DNA of 14,615 nt from CAZLLV01 sp964560325 (GTDB lineage: Bacteria; Acidobacteriota; Thermoanaerobaculia; Multivoradales; DATKCC01), in contig CAZLLV010000304.1 in assembly GCA_964560325.1 (NCBI GenBank), positions 1 through 14,615 on the forward strand. The letters are read 5' to 3'. Of the stretch, positions 1 to 7,937 are shown one piece after another (the stretch's first letter is position 1; each line of letters begins with the position of its first letter). A model generated the notes under the pieces. The model was given only the letters and a program-made list of their open reading frames with translations. It searched no databases and was not told the DNA's origin. The position numbers and the translations under genes were made by a program.

Positions 1-66
1 GCATTCGGTGGGCGTGCACGGCGGAGCGGGCGTGCCTGCGGTGCACCGTCCGGTGCCGGGCTCACC

Positions 67-86
67 GCCGGGCGCGGGCGCCCGGC
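67..86. repeat. GC-rich perfect inverted repeat (9-bp arms, 2-nt loop)
   Basis: The sequence GCCGGGCGC-GG-GCGCCCGGC is a perfect 9-bp stem with a 2-nt centre. It has no T-tract, so it is a poor terminator candidate. The hairpin at 2189-2208, on the other side of the cassette, has the same geometry but different arm bases. Short GC palindromes arise easily by chance in DNA this GC-rich, so the pairing is only suggestive. Confidence 0.4.
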
Positions 87-258
87 CAGGCGGGCGCTCC
101 CGCCGGCCCGGTTCGGAACCCCCGCCCCGGCCTCCCCCCGGAAAGGCGGGCGTTCGGTGGCGCTGGCTTTGAGTCCCCCCTCCCGCGCATCGTGGGGGAG
201 GAGGGTGGGAACGCACGCTGACCGTTCGGTGGCGACGTCCTGTCTCATGCAGGACCGT

Positions 259-279
259 AGGGCGGGACCGTGTCCCGCC
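259..279 (+). repeat. REP-like hairpin element, copy A
   Basis: The core GGCGGGAC-CGT-GTCCCGCC (261-279) is a perfect 8-bp stem with a 3-nt loop, preceded by GTAG (257-260). On the opposite strand the copies at 306-326 and 2029-2049 have the same layout, AGG then an 8-3-8 hairpin of pattern GGCGSGAY-NNN-RTCSCGCC. Copy A lies head-to-head with copy B, 26 bp apart, like the paired (REPIN) arrangement of REP sequences. Shared shape and flank are seen; membership of one family is inferred. Confidence 0.5.
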
Positions 280-305
280 GCGATGGGATGGTGCCGACGC
301 CGGCT

Positions 306-326
306 GGCGCGATGCGATCGCGCCCT
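306..326 (-). repeat. REP-like hairpin element, copy B (exact 21-bp repeat)
   Basis: The core GGCGCGAT-GCG-ATCGCGCC (306-324), followed by CT, is a perfect 8-bp stem with a 3-nt loop. The same 21 bases occur without mismatch at 2029-2049. A 21-bp exact match 1.7 kb apart, with no coding gene over either copy, is unlikely by chance and points to a dispersed repeat. It is inverted relative to copy A. Confidence 0.65.
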
Positions 327-370
327 CTTATTGGCTCGGCCGTTCGGGGAGGAGTCTGCGCCGACCGCAG

Positions 371-399
371 TGGACAGGATCTGATTTTTTGATTATCAT
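371..399 (+). promoter_or_regulatory. Sigma70-type promoter of the antitoxin-toxin-HEPN cassette, probably leaderless
   Basis: TGGACA (371-376, 5 of 6 to the -35 consensus) and TATCAT (394-399, 5 of 6 to the -10 consensus) are separated by an ideal 17 bp. Transcription would begin about 405-407, on or next to the antitoxin ATG at 407. No Shine-Dalgarno is visible before that ATG, so the mRNA is probably leaderless. A small palindrome, TGAT-T-ATCA (390-398), overlaps the -10 and could be an operator for the antitoxin. Confidence 0.65.
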
Positions 400-406
400 A
401 GATTGC

Positions 407-676
407 ATGACGGAGCGGATCTCGGCGACTCGTGCGGCGCGGAGTTTTTCGGACCTGTTGAACCGGGTCCGGTACCAGGGGGACTCGTTCGTAATCGTCC
501 GGAACGGGGAGGCGATGGGGCAGCTCGGGCCGGTGGTCGGGAAGCGGCCGCGGACGTTGAAGGAGCTTGTGGGGCTGATCCGGGAGATGGGTCCGCCGGA
601 CGAGGATTTCGCTCGCGATCTGGAGGAGATCCGTCGCGAACAGCCGGCGCTTCCAGGTGATCCGTGGCGGTCCTGA
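407..676 (+). CDS. Phd/YefM-type antitoxin of a VapBC-like module
   Basis: This 89-residue protein begins MTERISATRAARSFSDLLNR and continues with a FVIVRNGEAMGQLGPV segment. This is the usual N-terminal DNA-binding fold of Phd/YefM antitoxins, which repress their own promoter and neutralise the partner toxin through an acidic, flexible C-terminus (here MGPPDEDFARDLEEIRRE). An in-frame TTG at 389 is possible, but the ATG at 407 fits the family start and lies about where the 371-399 promoter would start transcription. The stop overlaps the toxin gene by 13 bp. The family is assigned from motif pattern; the pairing with a PIN toxin comes from the next gene. Confidence 0.85.
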   Translation: MTERISATRAARSFSDLLNRVRYQGDSFVIVRNGEAMGQLGPVVGKRPRTLKELVGLIREMGPPDEDFARDLEEIRREQPALPGDPWRS

Positions 677-1083
677 TCGACACCAGCGTCGCCATCGCCC
701 TGGAGCGCGAGGCGGCCGGGCTCGAGACGCTCCACGACAACCTCGCCGACGAGCGGGTCTTTCTCGCCGCCATCACCGCCTCCGAGCTCCTCCACGGCGT
801 CCACCGCGCCGACACAGCCCAGCGCCGCGAACGCCGGCTCCGTCATGTCGAAGCCATCTTCGAAGCCACCGCGATCCTCCCTTTCGACCTCGAAGTCGCT
901 CGCGTCCACTCCCGCATTTGGGCCGACCTCGCCGCCAGCGGTCGAATGATCGGCGCCCACGACCTCCAGATCGCCGCCACGGCGGTCGCGCACGATCTTC
1001 ACGTGGCGACACTCAACCGAGAGCACTTCTCGCGGATTGAAGATCTCCAACTCGCATCGTGGCTGGAAAAGGGCACCTCGTGA
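664..1083 (+). CDS. VapC-like PIN-domain ribonuclease toxin
   Basis: This 139-residue protein has the PIN-domain layout: VLIDTSVAIALE with Asp6, ITASELLHG with Glu41, IGAHDLQIAATAVAHD with Asp100, then ATLNREHF with Asn118 at the fourth acidic-cluster position. PIN toxins of this type bind Mg2+ or Mn2+ through these residues and cleave RNA, often tRNA or rRNA, to stop growth until the antitoxin binds them. The start is GTG at 664, inside the antitoxin gene, with AGGTG at 655-659 just before it, so translation is probably coupled to the antitoxin. All expected catalytic residues are present, so it looks active. The exact RNA target cannot be read from the sequence. Confidence 0.88.
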   Translation: MAVLIDTSVAIALEREAAGLETLHDNLADERVFLAAITASELLHGVHRADTAQRRERRLRHVEAIFEATAILPFDLEVARVHSRIWADLAASGRMIGAHDLQIAATAVAHDLHVATLNREHFSRIEDLQLASWLEKGTS

Positions 1084-1955
1084 CAGCACGATTCAGCGAA
1101 CGCAGGGGGATCGTTCCCACATCACGGCAGCTTCAAATCGATGGGATGTCCGACCAGCTTCGCAACTCGCTTTGGAATGTGCTCGAAATGGGAATCTGGA
1201 GAAGCGATGAATTTGAGCGCTCCCTCGGAGACCCAACCGGACTCGCTGGGGCGGCGGTCACTGCCCGATATGGCCTGATTAGGAATTTCAGCAGCTCACT
1301 GTGGCTCTATTACTTCAAGCTTCCGACGGACGAAATCCCAACCGAGAGAAAGGCGGTACTAGAGAAGATTCGGAACTATTTCTTCGCATGCAGGTGGCAC
1401 GAAGTCTACGATTTCATTGAGTACACTCTCTCTTGGGCTTCTTCGCATCCATCAATGCAAACTCGTGTCACGCGCCTTCAAAATGATCTAAATCTTGTTT
1501 TGGCAAGAGAGCTCGCAGGATACCGCTTTCTGAAAGCTTTCTGCACAGATGTGACGAGTGAGCAGGAACTCGAAGCATTAGAGGATGCACTCTCGGATGA
1601 GGACCACCCCGGAGTCCGCTTGCACCTTCACAGAGCACTTCAGCTGCTAACTGACCGCAAGAAACCCGACTATCGGAACTCCATCAAGGAATCGATCTCG
1701 GCTGTAGAGAGCATGGCGAAGGTCGTTACAGGCCAGGACAACGCGACTCTCGGCAAAGCACTGGCGGTGCTCGAGAAGGAAGGTTCTATCCATCGGGCGC
1801 TAAAGCAGAGCTTCACCAGCCTCTACGGCTATACCAACGACGAAGACGGAATCCGGCACGCCATGCTGGAAGAGCCGAATCTCACCGCCGCCGACGCCAA
1901 GTTCTTCCTTCTCTCCTGCACCTCATTCATCAACTACCTCAAGGCGAAGCTCTGA
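1080..1955 (+). CDS. AbiJ-NTD4/HEPN-like abortive-infection family protein
   Basis: With the GTG start at 1080 the protein has 291 residues. GTG overlaps the toxin stop (GTGA), and AAAAGGG at 1067-1073 is a good ribosome site, so it is probably co-translated with the toxin. An upstream GTG at 1059 is also in frame. The N-terminus (FSERRG near residue 5, LRNSLWNVL at 27-35) and the C-terminus (YRNSIKESISAVESM at 198-212, LYGYTNDEDGIRHAML at 248-263, DAKFFLLSCTSFINYL at 272-287) match the pattern I know from AbiJ N-terminal-domain-4 proteins, a group linked to abortive phage infection with a HEPN-like helical domain. I could not place the usual HEPN R-x4-6-H pair with confidence, so nuclease activity is unproven. 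GC is about 42-50% in its middle, against about 65-70% around it, which suggests transfer. Confidence 0.72.
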   Translation: MTARFSERRGIVPTSRQLQIDGMSDQLRNSLWNVLEMGIWRSDEFERSLGDPTGLAGAAVTARYGLIRNFSSSLWLYYFKLPTDEIPTERKAVLEKIRNYFFACRWHEVYDFIEYTLSWASSHPSMQTRVTRLQNDLNLVLARELAGYRFLKAFCTDVTSEQELEALEDALSDEDHPGVRLHLHRALQLLTDRKKPDYRNSIKESISAVESMAKVVTGQDNATLGKALAVLEKEGSIHRALKQSFTSLYGYTNDEDGIRHAMLEEPNLTAADAKFFLLSCTSFINYLKAKL

Positions 1956-2028
1956 GCCGCAGAGCCGGCGCCACCTTGCGGTAAGCGACATCCCCCGTAG
2001 CTTCGTTCCGACTGCTCGGGTTCCTCAC

Positions 2029-2049
2029 GGCGCGATGCGATCGCGCCCT
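2029..2049 (-). repeat. REP-like hairpin element, copy C (exact 21-bp repeat)
   Basis: This is identical over 21 bp to copy B at 306-326 and in the same orientation. On the minus strand it reads GTAGGG into the hairpin; copy A at 257-262 has the same GTAGGG lead-in. Copies B and C bracket the toxin-antitoxin-HEPN cassette as direct repeats 1,723 bp apart. Confidence 0.65.
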
Positions 2050-2188
2050 ACCTCTTCTCCTCCACTCTCCCCCGTCGAGCGCGGCATTCCCGGCGAGCCA
2101 CCGCCGGACCTCGAGCGCCTCGAACCACCCGGGCAGTAGGCGTGGGCCGGGGGTCCCGAACCGGCTCGCTCGGGGGAGCGCCCGCCTG

Positions 2189-2208
2189 GGCGAGCGCCTG
2201 CGCTCGCC
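2189..2208. repeat. GC-rich perfect inverted repeat (9-bp arms, 2-nt loop)
   Basis: GGCGAGCGC-CT-GCGCTCGCC is a perfect 9-bp stem with a 2-nt centre, about 120 bp downstream of the stop of the minus-strand hydro-lyase gene. There is no T-tract on the minus strand, so a role as intrinsic terminator is doubtful. It has the same geometry as the hairpin at 67-86. Confidence 0.4.
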
Positions 2209-2329
2209 GTTACGCCTGGCACCGAGCGCTCCTGCGAGCCGCTCCCGCCGCCACCACCACCCCCACCGAATGCGGGCTTCGACCCCCGACGACCGGGCGG
2301 GAGCCCCCGGCCCACGCCGGGGCAAACCC

Positions 2330-4339
<2,010 letters not shown>

Positions 4340-4411
4340 GCGTCGCTCTGCTCCGTCTGCGGTGGGGGTGGCGCGCGCGCCGGATGGCGGCGGGGGGACG
4401 GCCCGGCGGTG

Positions 4412-4420
4412 ATTCTACCA
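4412..4420 (-). promoter_or_regulatory. Extended -10 promoter candidate for the hydro-lyase gene
   Basis: On the minus strand TGGTAGAAT combines an extended TGn with TAGAAT (5 of 6 to the -10 consensus). With a 17-bp spacer the -35 position holds CGGACC (3 of 6). Transcription would start near 4404, about 65 bases before the ATG at 4339. The -35 is weak, so the extended -10 carries most of the support. Confidence 0.4.
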
Positions 4421-4587
4421 GCGGCCCACGCGGCGGTCCGGTGCCACGGATCGAGCGGCCGTGGCATGCATCCTGCTACTTCACCGGGACGGAGCGGCTC
4501 GCCGCAAGCGGCCTCGAGGGCCCGAGCCGCCTGGACCGAACCAACCCACAGCTTTGCTTTCCAATTCTCTCGAGGAGGATCCGACTC

Positions 4588-5127
4588 ATGCGTAACTTCA
4601 GAAACCCCGTGACGGCTCTCGCCTTCACCATCCTCGCCGTGCTCGCCCTCGGGGCGTGCTCGACCACCGAGCCCGCCGGCCAGCAGATCGACGACGCGGC
4701 GCTCACCACCAAGGTCAAGGCGAAGCTCGCCGCCGACCCCGACGTCAACCCGTTCAACATCGACGTCGACACCACCGACGGCGTGGTCACCCTGCGCGGC
4801 CGCGTGGAGGACGTGGCGAGCCGGAACGAAGCGGTCGAGCTCGCCCGCGAGACCGAAGGCGTCCGCCGTGTCCGCAACGAGATCCAGGTGGGCGAGGGGC
4901 CGGGCGACATGGCTCCGGGCGCCGACGCGGCCTTGGTCGGCGCGATCGAGGGCCAGCTCGCCGGCGACCCCGGCACCTCCGGCCTGAACATCGACGTCGA
5001 CGTGCAGGACGGCGTGGTGACCCTCTCCGGGACCGTCCGGACCGCCGATGCGCGGACCCGGGCCGGGGAGATCGCCCGCTCGGTCGACGGCGTCAAGTCG
5101 GTGCGCAACGAGCTGAAGGTCCAGTGA
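4588..5127 (+). CDS. Double BON-domain lipoprotein, OsmY-like
   Basis: The ATG at 4588 follows AGGAGG (4573-4578) with 9-nt spacing and gives a 179-residue protein. A lipoprotein signal (MRNFRNPV, then a hydrophobic stretch) ends in the lipobox LGAC with Cys24 as the lipidated residue. Two BON domains follow: residues 36-102 and 112-178, each with a central DGVVTL strand and a closing helix and strand (GVRRVRNEIQV, GVKSVRNELKV). BON domains are thought to bind phospholipid surfaces; OsmY is a two-BON periplasmic protein linked to osmotic and envelope stress. A role in outer-membrane or periplasmic stress is inferred from that. The gene is single, divergent from the hydro-lyase and ended by a strong terminator. 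The longer frame from 4384 lacks a signal peptide and ribosome site. Confidence 0.88.
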   Translation: MRNFRNPVTALAFTILAVLALGACSTTEPAGQQIDDAALTTKVKAKLAADPDVNPFNIDVDTTDGVVTLRGRVEDVASRNEAVELARETEGVRRVRNEIQVGEGPGDMAPGADAALVGAIEGQLAGDPGTSGLNIDVDVQDGVVTLSGTVRTADARTRAGEIARSVDGVKSVRNELKVQ

Positions 5128-5154
5128 CCTCGGCCTGAGCCCGCACGAACGAAA

Positions 5155-5192
5155 AAAGCGCCCCGGGCGGTGAGAGCCGCCCGGGGCGCTTT
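5155..5192. terminator. Bidirectional rho-independent terminator
   Basis: AAAGCGCCCCGGGCGG (5155-5170) pairs perfectly with CCGCCCGGGGCGCTTT (5177-5192), a 16-bp stem around the loop TGAGAG. On the + strand it runs into TTTCGTTTT (5190-5198); on the minus strand the A6 run (5152-5157) becomes a U-tract. It sits between the convergent BON lipoprotein and metalloprotease genes and should stop both. Confidence 0.92.
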
Positions 5193-5214
5193 CGTTTTCA
5201 CCCTCGAGGCGCCG

Positions 5215-6468
5215 TCAGTTCAGGCAGGAGCCGTTGTTGTGGGTGTGGTTGTTGATCGCGCTCACCGAGCAGCTGGAGAACTGGCCCGAGCCGCTCGACT
5301 GGATGAAGGAGCACATGATCGGGCCGAAACCGTTGCAGGAGACTCCGCTGCAGCCGATCTGATTGTCGTGCTGAGCCGACAGGTTGTGCCCGATCTCGTG
5401 GGCCGTCAGCTCGGCGCGCTGCGCCGCCGACGACAGGTTCTGCGACACGCCGTACGACAGGCTCGGCGAGTTGCAGATCACTCCGACCCAGGCGACGCCG
5501 ATGGTGCCGCCGTTGAAGTTCTTGCCCGAGAACAGGTGCGCCGTGTCCCGGGTCGTGCCGCCCCGGTTCGACTGCCACCAGCTCCGGAACTGGTAGAGCG
5601 TGGTCACCGCGTCGTTCGACGTGTACGGATCGCTGCCGGAGCTCGGCCACGCCTGCTGGTACGTGATGCTGATGTACAGGTTGAGGTCGCTGCGGTAGAT
5701 CCCATCCACGTCGTTCAGGATGCCCTGGATCCGGGTGAACGTTCCCGGGTTGCCGAACGAGGAGTAGTACTCGCCGTCGGCGTCGGTGGCGACCTGGAGG
5801 CGCCGCAGGGTGTTGTGGTTGCGCTCGACGACGCCGGGGGTCGGATCGATGCCCTGGTCCCGGCCGGCCTCGAGCCGGTGGGTCACGCCGCACAGGCCGC
5901 TCGCCTCGGGACGCACGTCGGCCTCGCGGTAGACCACCGCGGCGCTCTTCGGCGCGTTGGGGACGAACTGCCGCAGCGGATCGACGAACAGCCAGTCGTC
6001 ACCGCTCTTGACGTAGCCGGTGAACAGCCCGCGGGTGGCGGTCAATCGCACGACGCTGTCGGGCTGGCCGACGATCGTGCCGGCGAAGGTCGCGACCGGA
6101 CGGTCCGGCAGCTCGACCGGGCCGGCCTCGGTCATCAGGACCTCCTTGTAGCCGGGGGCGCGCAGGTCGTTGATCTCGACCTGGAGCTCGAAGCGCTCGC
6201 CGCCGAGGAAGATGTCCAGCCGGTTGGCCGTCCGCATCTGGCGCTCGATCTTCGCGAGCGGCAGCTCCACGACGTCGTAGTTGTAGAGGAGCTCGTCGAG
6301 CGCGGTCTTGGCCTCGACGGACGGGGCCTGGACCTGCGGCACGAACATGCGGGTGGGCGTACGGTCGTCCGCCGTGGCCAGGGTGGCCGACGCGGCGAAT
6401 GCGGAGCCTGCGGTGAGTGCGAGAAGCGCGATCGCGATCGCGGACAGCTCGAAAAATCGGATCTTCAT
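5215..6468 (-). CDS. Secreted M12-type (reprolysin-like) zinc metalloprotease
   Basis: From the ATG at 6468 the preproprotein has 417 residues; GGAGG lies about 10 bases upstream. A Sec signal peptide (MKIRFF, then a hydrophobic core to about AFA at 25) is followed by a pro-region and a C-terminal metzincin domain. The zinc site is HEIGHNLSAQHD (357-368) with Glu358 as catalytic base, and the Met-turn is probably FGPIMCSF with Met385. In the pro-region, SGLCGVTH puts Cys193 in a CGVT context like the cysteine switch that keeps ADAM-family zymogens inactive. Five further Cys sit after the zinc helix and could form disulfides. It probably acts outside the cell after removal of the pro-region. 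A longer in-frame start at 6795 lacks a signal peptide and is unlikely. No C-terminal sorting domain is seen. Confidence 0.88.
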   Translation of the reverse strand: MKIRFFELSAIAIALLALTAGSAFAASATLATADDRTPTRMFVPQVQAPSVEAKTALDELLYNYDVVELPLAKIERQMRTANRLDIFLGGERFELQVEINDLRAPGYKEVLMTEAGPVELPDRPVATFAGTIVGQPDSVVRLTATRGLFTGYVKSGDDWLFVDPLRQFVPNAPKSAAVVYREADVRPEASGLCGVTHRLEAGRDQGIDPTPGVVERNHNTLRRLQVATDADGEYYSSFGNPGTFTRIQGILNDVDGIYRSDLNLYISITYQQAWPSSGSDPYTSNDAVTTLYQFRSWWQSNRGGTTRDTAHLFSGKNFNGGTIGVAWVGVICNSPSLSYGVSQNLSSAAQRAELTAHEIGHNLSAQHDNQIGCSGVSCNGFGPIMCSFIQSSGSGQFSSCSVSAINNHTHNNGSCLN

Positions 6469-6652
6469 TACCTTCAATCCTCCGTGTGTTTCGATTCTAG
6501 GTACTGCCGACTGAGAGCCCGGCACGACGCCGGGTGACGCGGTTCGGCGGATCGATCCGGAACCGGGAGGAGGACCCCGGGCGCGGGGTGAAATGCGGCG
6601 AGCCGCGAAGCCCGCCGGGCGCTGAATCCTGAGTGCCATCGAACTGAAGCCG

Positions 6653-6681
6653 AAGGTATTCATAACTTCAAAATCTGTCAA
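6653..6681 (-). promoter_or_regulatory. Promoter candidate for the metalloprotease gene
   Basis: The minus strand carries a perfect TTGACA (-35, 6681-6676), an AT-rich 17-bp spacer and TACCTT (-10, 6658-6653), which keeps the key T, A and final T but matches only 3 of 6. Transcription would begin near 6646, leaving a leader of about 180 bases. The low-GC stretch stands out in this high-GC window. Confidence 0.42.
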
Positions 6682-6726
6682 GTAAGCACTTGCGCTCCAT
6701 GGCGCCGAGCACTGCCGCCGGTCCGG

Positions 6727-6732
6727 TATCGT
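6727..6732 (+). promoter_or_regulatory. Possible -10 box for a leaderless deacylase mRNA
   Basis: TATCGT lies exactly 7 bases before the ATG at 6740, the same spacing as TATCAT before the antitoxin ATG at 407. No Shine-Dalgarno is seen before 6740. No good -35 box is found 16-18 bp upstream, so this is tentative. Confidence 0.3.
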
Positions 6733-6739
6733 TGCCCCG

Positions 6740-7936
6740 ATGACTGCCCTCTCCGACGCGGATCTGCTCGCCCGGCTGGTCGCCTTCGACACCACCAGCC
6801 GGAACCCGAACCTGCCGCTCGCGCGGTTCCTGGCCGACTACCTCGACCGGCCCGGGGTGGCCGTGCGCGTGCTGCCGGGGCCCGAGGGCCCGGAGGGCAA
6901 GGCGAACCTGTTCGTACGCGTCGGGCCGCCGCTCGACCCGGACGCGGCCGAGCGGCCGGGGCTGGCGCTCTCCGGCCACATGGACGTGGTGCCGGCGGAC
7001 GACGTGGACCGCTGGACGAGCGATCCGTTCGAGCTGACCGACCGGGGCGACCGCTGGGTGGCCCGCGGCTCGGCCGACATGAAGGGCTTCCTGGCGCTCG
7101 CCGCGAACGTTCTGCGGGAGCAGGACCCGCACCGCCTGCGCCGCCCGCTGGTCCTCCTCTTCACCTACGACGAGGAGGTCGGCTGCCTGGGCGCGGGCCA
7201 CCTGCGGCGGACCTGGGGCGCGGCCGAGGGCACGGGCGAGGGGCTGCCGCGCGCCGCCGTGATCGGCGAGCCGACCGAGCTGCGGCCGGTGCGCATTCAC
7301 AAGGGGCACTTGAAGCTGCGCCTCGAGTACCCCGGGATCAGCGCCCACAGCGCCTATCCGCACCTCGGCGTGAACGCGATCGAGGGCGCCGCCGAGGGGG
7401 TGCGGGTGCTGGTCGCTCTGAAGGAGGAGCTGGCGCGCGAGCGGGTGGCGGCCTCGGAGCACTTCCCGGAGGTGCCGTTCGCGGCGCTCAACGTCGGCAC
7501 GGTGCGCGGCGGCGTGGCGGTGAACGTGGTGCCGGACCGGTGCGTGCTGGAGGTCGGCATCCGGCTGCTGCCGGGGATGGACGCGGAGGAGGTGGTGGAG
7601 CGGGTGCTGGCGGCGACCGGAGCGACGCGAGAGGCGGGTTCGGCGAGACCGCATCTGCAGGTGATGTCGGTGAGCCCGCCGTTGATGACTTCCGGAGGAG
7701 CGGGAGTGGTGGAGACGCTGCTGGAGGCTTCGGGGGAGCGGGAGGCGGGGGCGGTGTCGTACGCGACCGACGCCGGCTGGTTCGCGGAGATGGGGATGGA
7801 CTGCGCGATCTGGGGGCCGGGCTCGATCGAGGTGGCGCACAAGCCGGACGAGTTCCTGCCCAAGGCCGACCTGGCGCGGGCGAGGGAGCTGCTGACCGGA
7901 GTGGTCGAGCGCTTCTGCGTCGCGGAGGCGGGCTGA
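6740..7936 (+). CDS. M20-family deacylase, acetylornithine deacetylase-like
   Basis: This 398-residue protein has the co-catalytic metal site of M20 deacylases: SGHMDVVP (His80, Asp82), ARGSADMKGF (Asp113), YDEEVGC (Glu145 base, Glu146), IGEPTE (Glu177) and AHKPDE (His367). The order and spacing match ArgE, which removes the acetyl group from N-acetylornithine in arginine synthesis. The dimerisation domain (KGHLKLRLEYPGISAHSAYP) lies in the middle. However, the gene is one base upstream of HutF and no arginine gene is near. The product of HutF is N-formylglutamate, so a deformylase role in histidine breakdown is a reasonable alternative. The ArgE-like fold is well supported; the substrate is inference. 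Confidence 0.85.
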   Translation: MTALSDADLLARLVAFDTTSRNPNLPLARFLADYLDRPGVAVRVLPGPEGPEGKANLFVRVGPPLDPDAAERPGLALSGHMDVVPADDVDRWTSDPFELTDRGDRWVARGSADMKGFLALAANVLREQDPHRLRRPLVLLFTYDEEVGCLGAGHLRRTWGAAEGTGEGLPRAAVIGEPTELRPVRIHKGHLKLRLEYPGISAHSAYPHLGVNAIEGAAEGVRVLVALKEELARERVAASEHFPEVPFAALNVGTVRGGVAVNVVPDRCVLEVGIRLLPGMDAEEVVERVLAATGATREAGSARPHLQVMSVSPPLMTSGGAGVVETLLEASGEREAGAVSYATDAGWFAEMGMDCAIWGPGSIEVAHKPDEFLPKADLARARELLTGVVERFCVAEAG

Positions 7937-7937
7937 G

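Larger units (their letters stand above)
1..370. other. Gene-poor, hairpin-rich region upstream of the toxin-antitoxin cassette
   Basis: No convincing gene is visible. One frame stays open on the + strand from base 1 to 384, but its translation is Arg/Pro/Ala-rich and low in complexity, and its end overlaps the promoter at 371-399. The stretch holds a 9-bp hairpin at 67-86, a smaller GGCGGG-CGCT-CCCGCC hairpin at 89-104, two REP-like hairpins at 259-326, and the octamer TTCGGTGG three times (4-11, 153-160, 225-232). It reads as a non-coding, repeat-bearing spacer. Confidence 0.6.
1956..2329. other. Intergenic repeat-bearing region right of the cassette
   Basis: No gene is supported here; reading frames on both strands are Arg/Pro/Gly-rich. 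It contains one REP-like hairpin (2029-2049), a 9-bp hairpin (2189-2208) and a G/C-rich low-complexity stretch. No hairpin followed by a T-run is seen, so no terminator could be assigned to the + strand cassette or to the minus-strand hydro-lyase gene that ends at 2330. Confidence 0.55.

Noticed and set aside
4..232. TTCGGTGG three times (4-11, 153-160, 225-232) as a CRISPR-like or iteron array
   Set aside because: Only 8 bp shared, uneven spacing and no unique spacer pattern.
157..384. Open frame on the + strand upstream of the antitoxin, open from the window start
   Set aside because: Arg/Pro-rich low-complexity translation, no ribosome site, overlaps hairpins at 259-326 and the promoter at 371-399.
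328..1089. 253-codon minus-strand frame over the toxin-antitoxin genes
   Set aside because: Antisense to two genes with clear Phd and PIN motifs; its translation has no recognisable domain.
6428..6441. Two overlapping GCGATCGC octamers (HIP1-like, also in the REP-like copies)
   Set aside because: Here they encode signal-peptide residues (AIAIA on the minus strand); GC-rich palindromes do not show a cyanobacterial origin.
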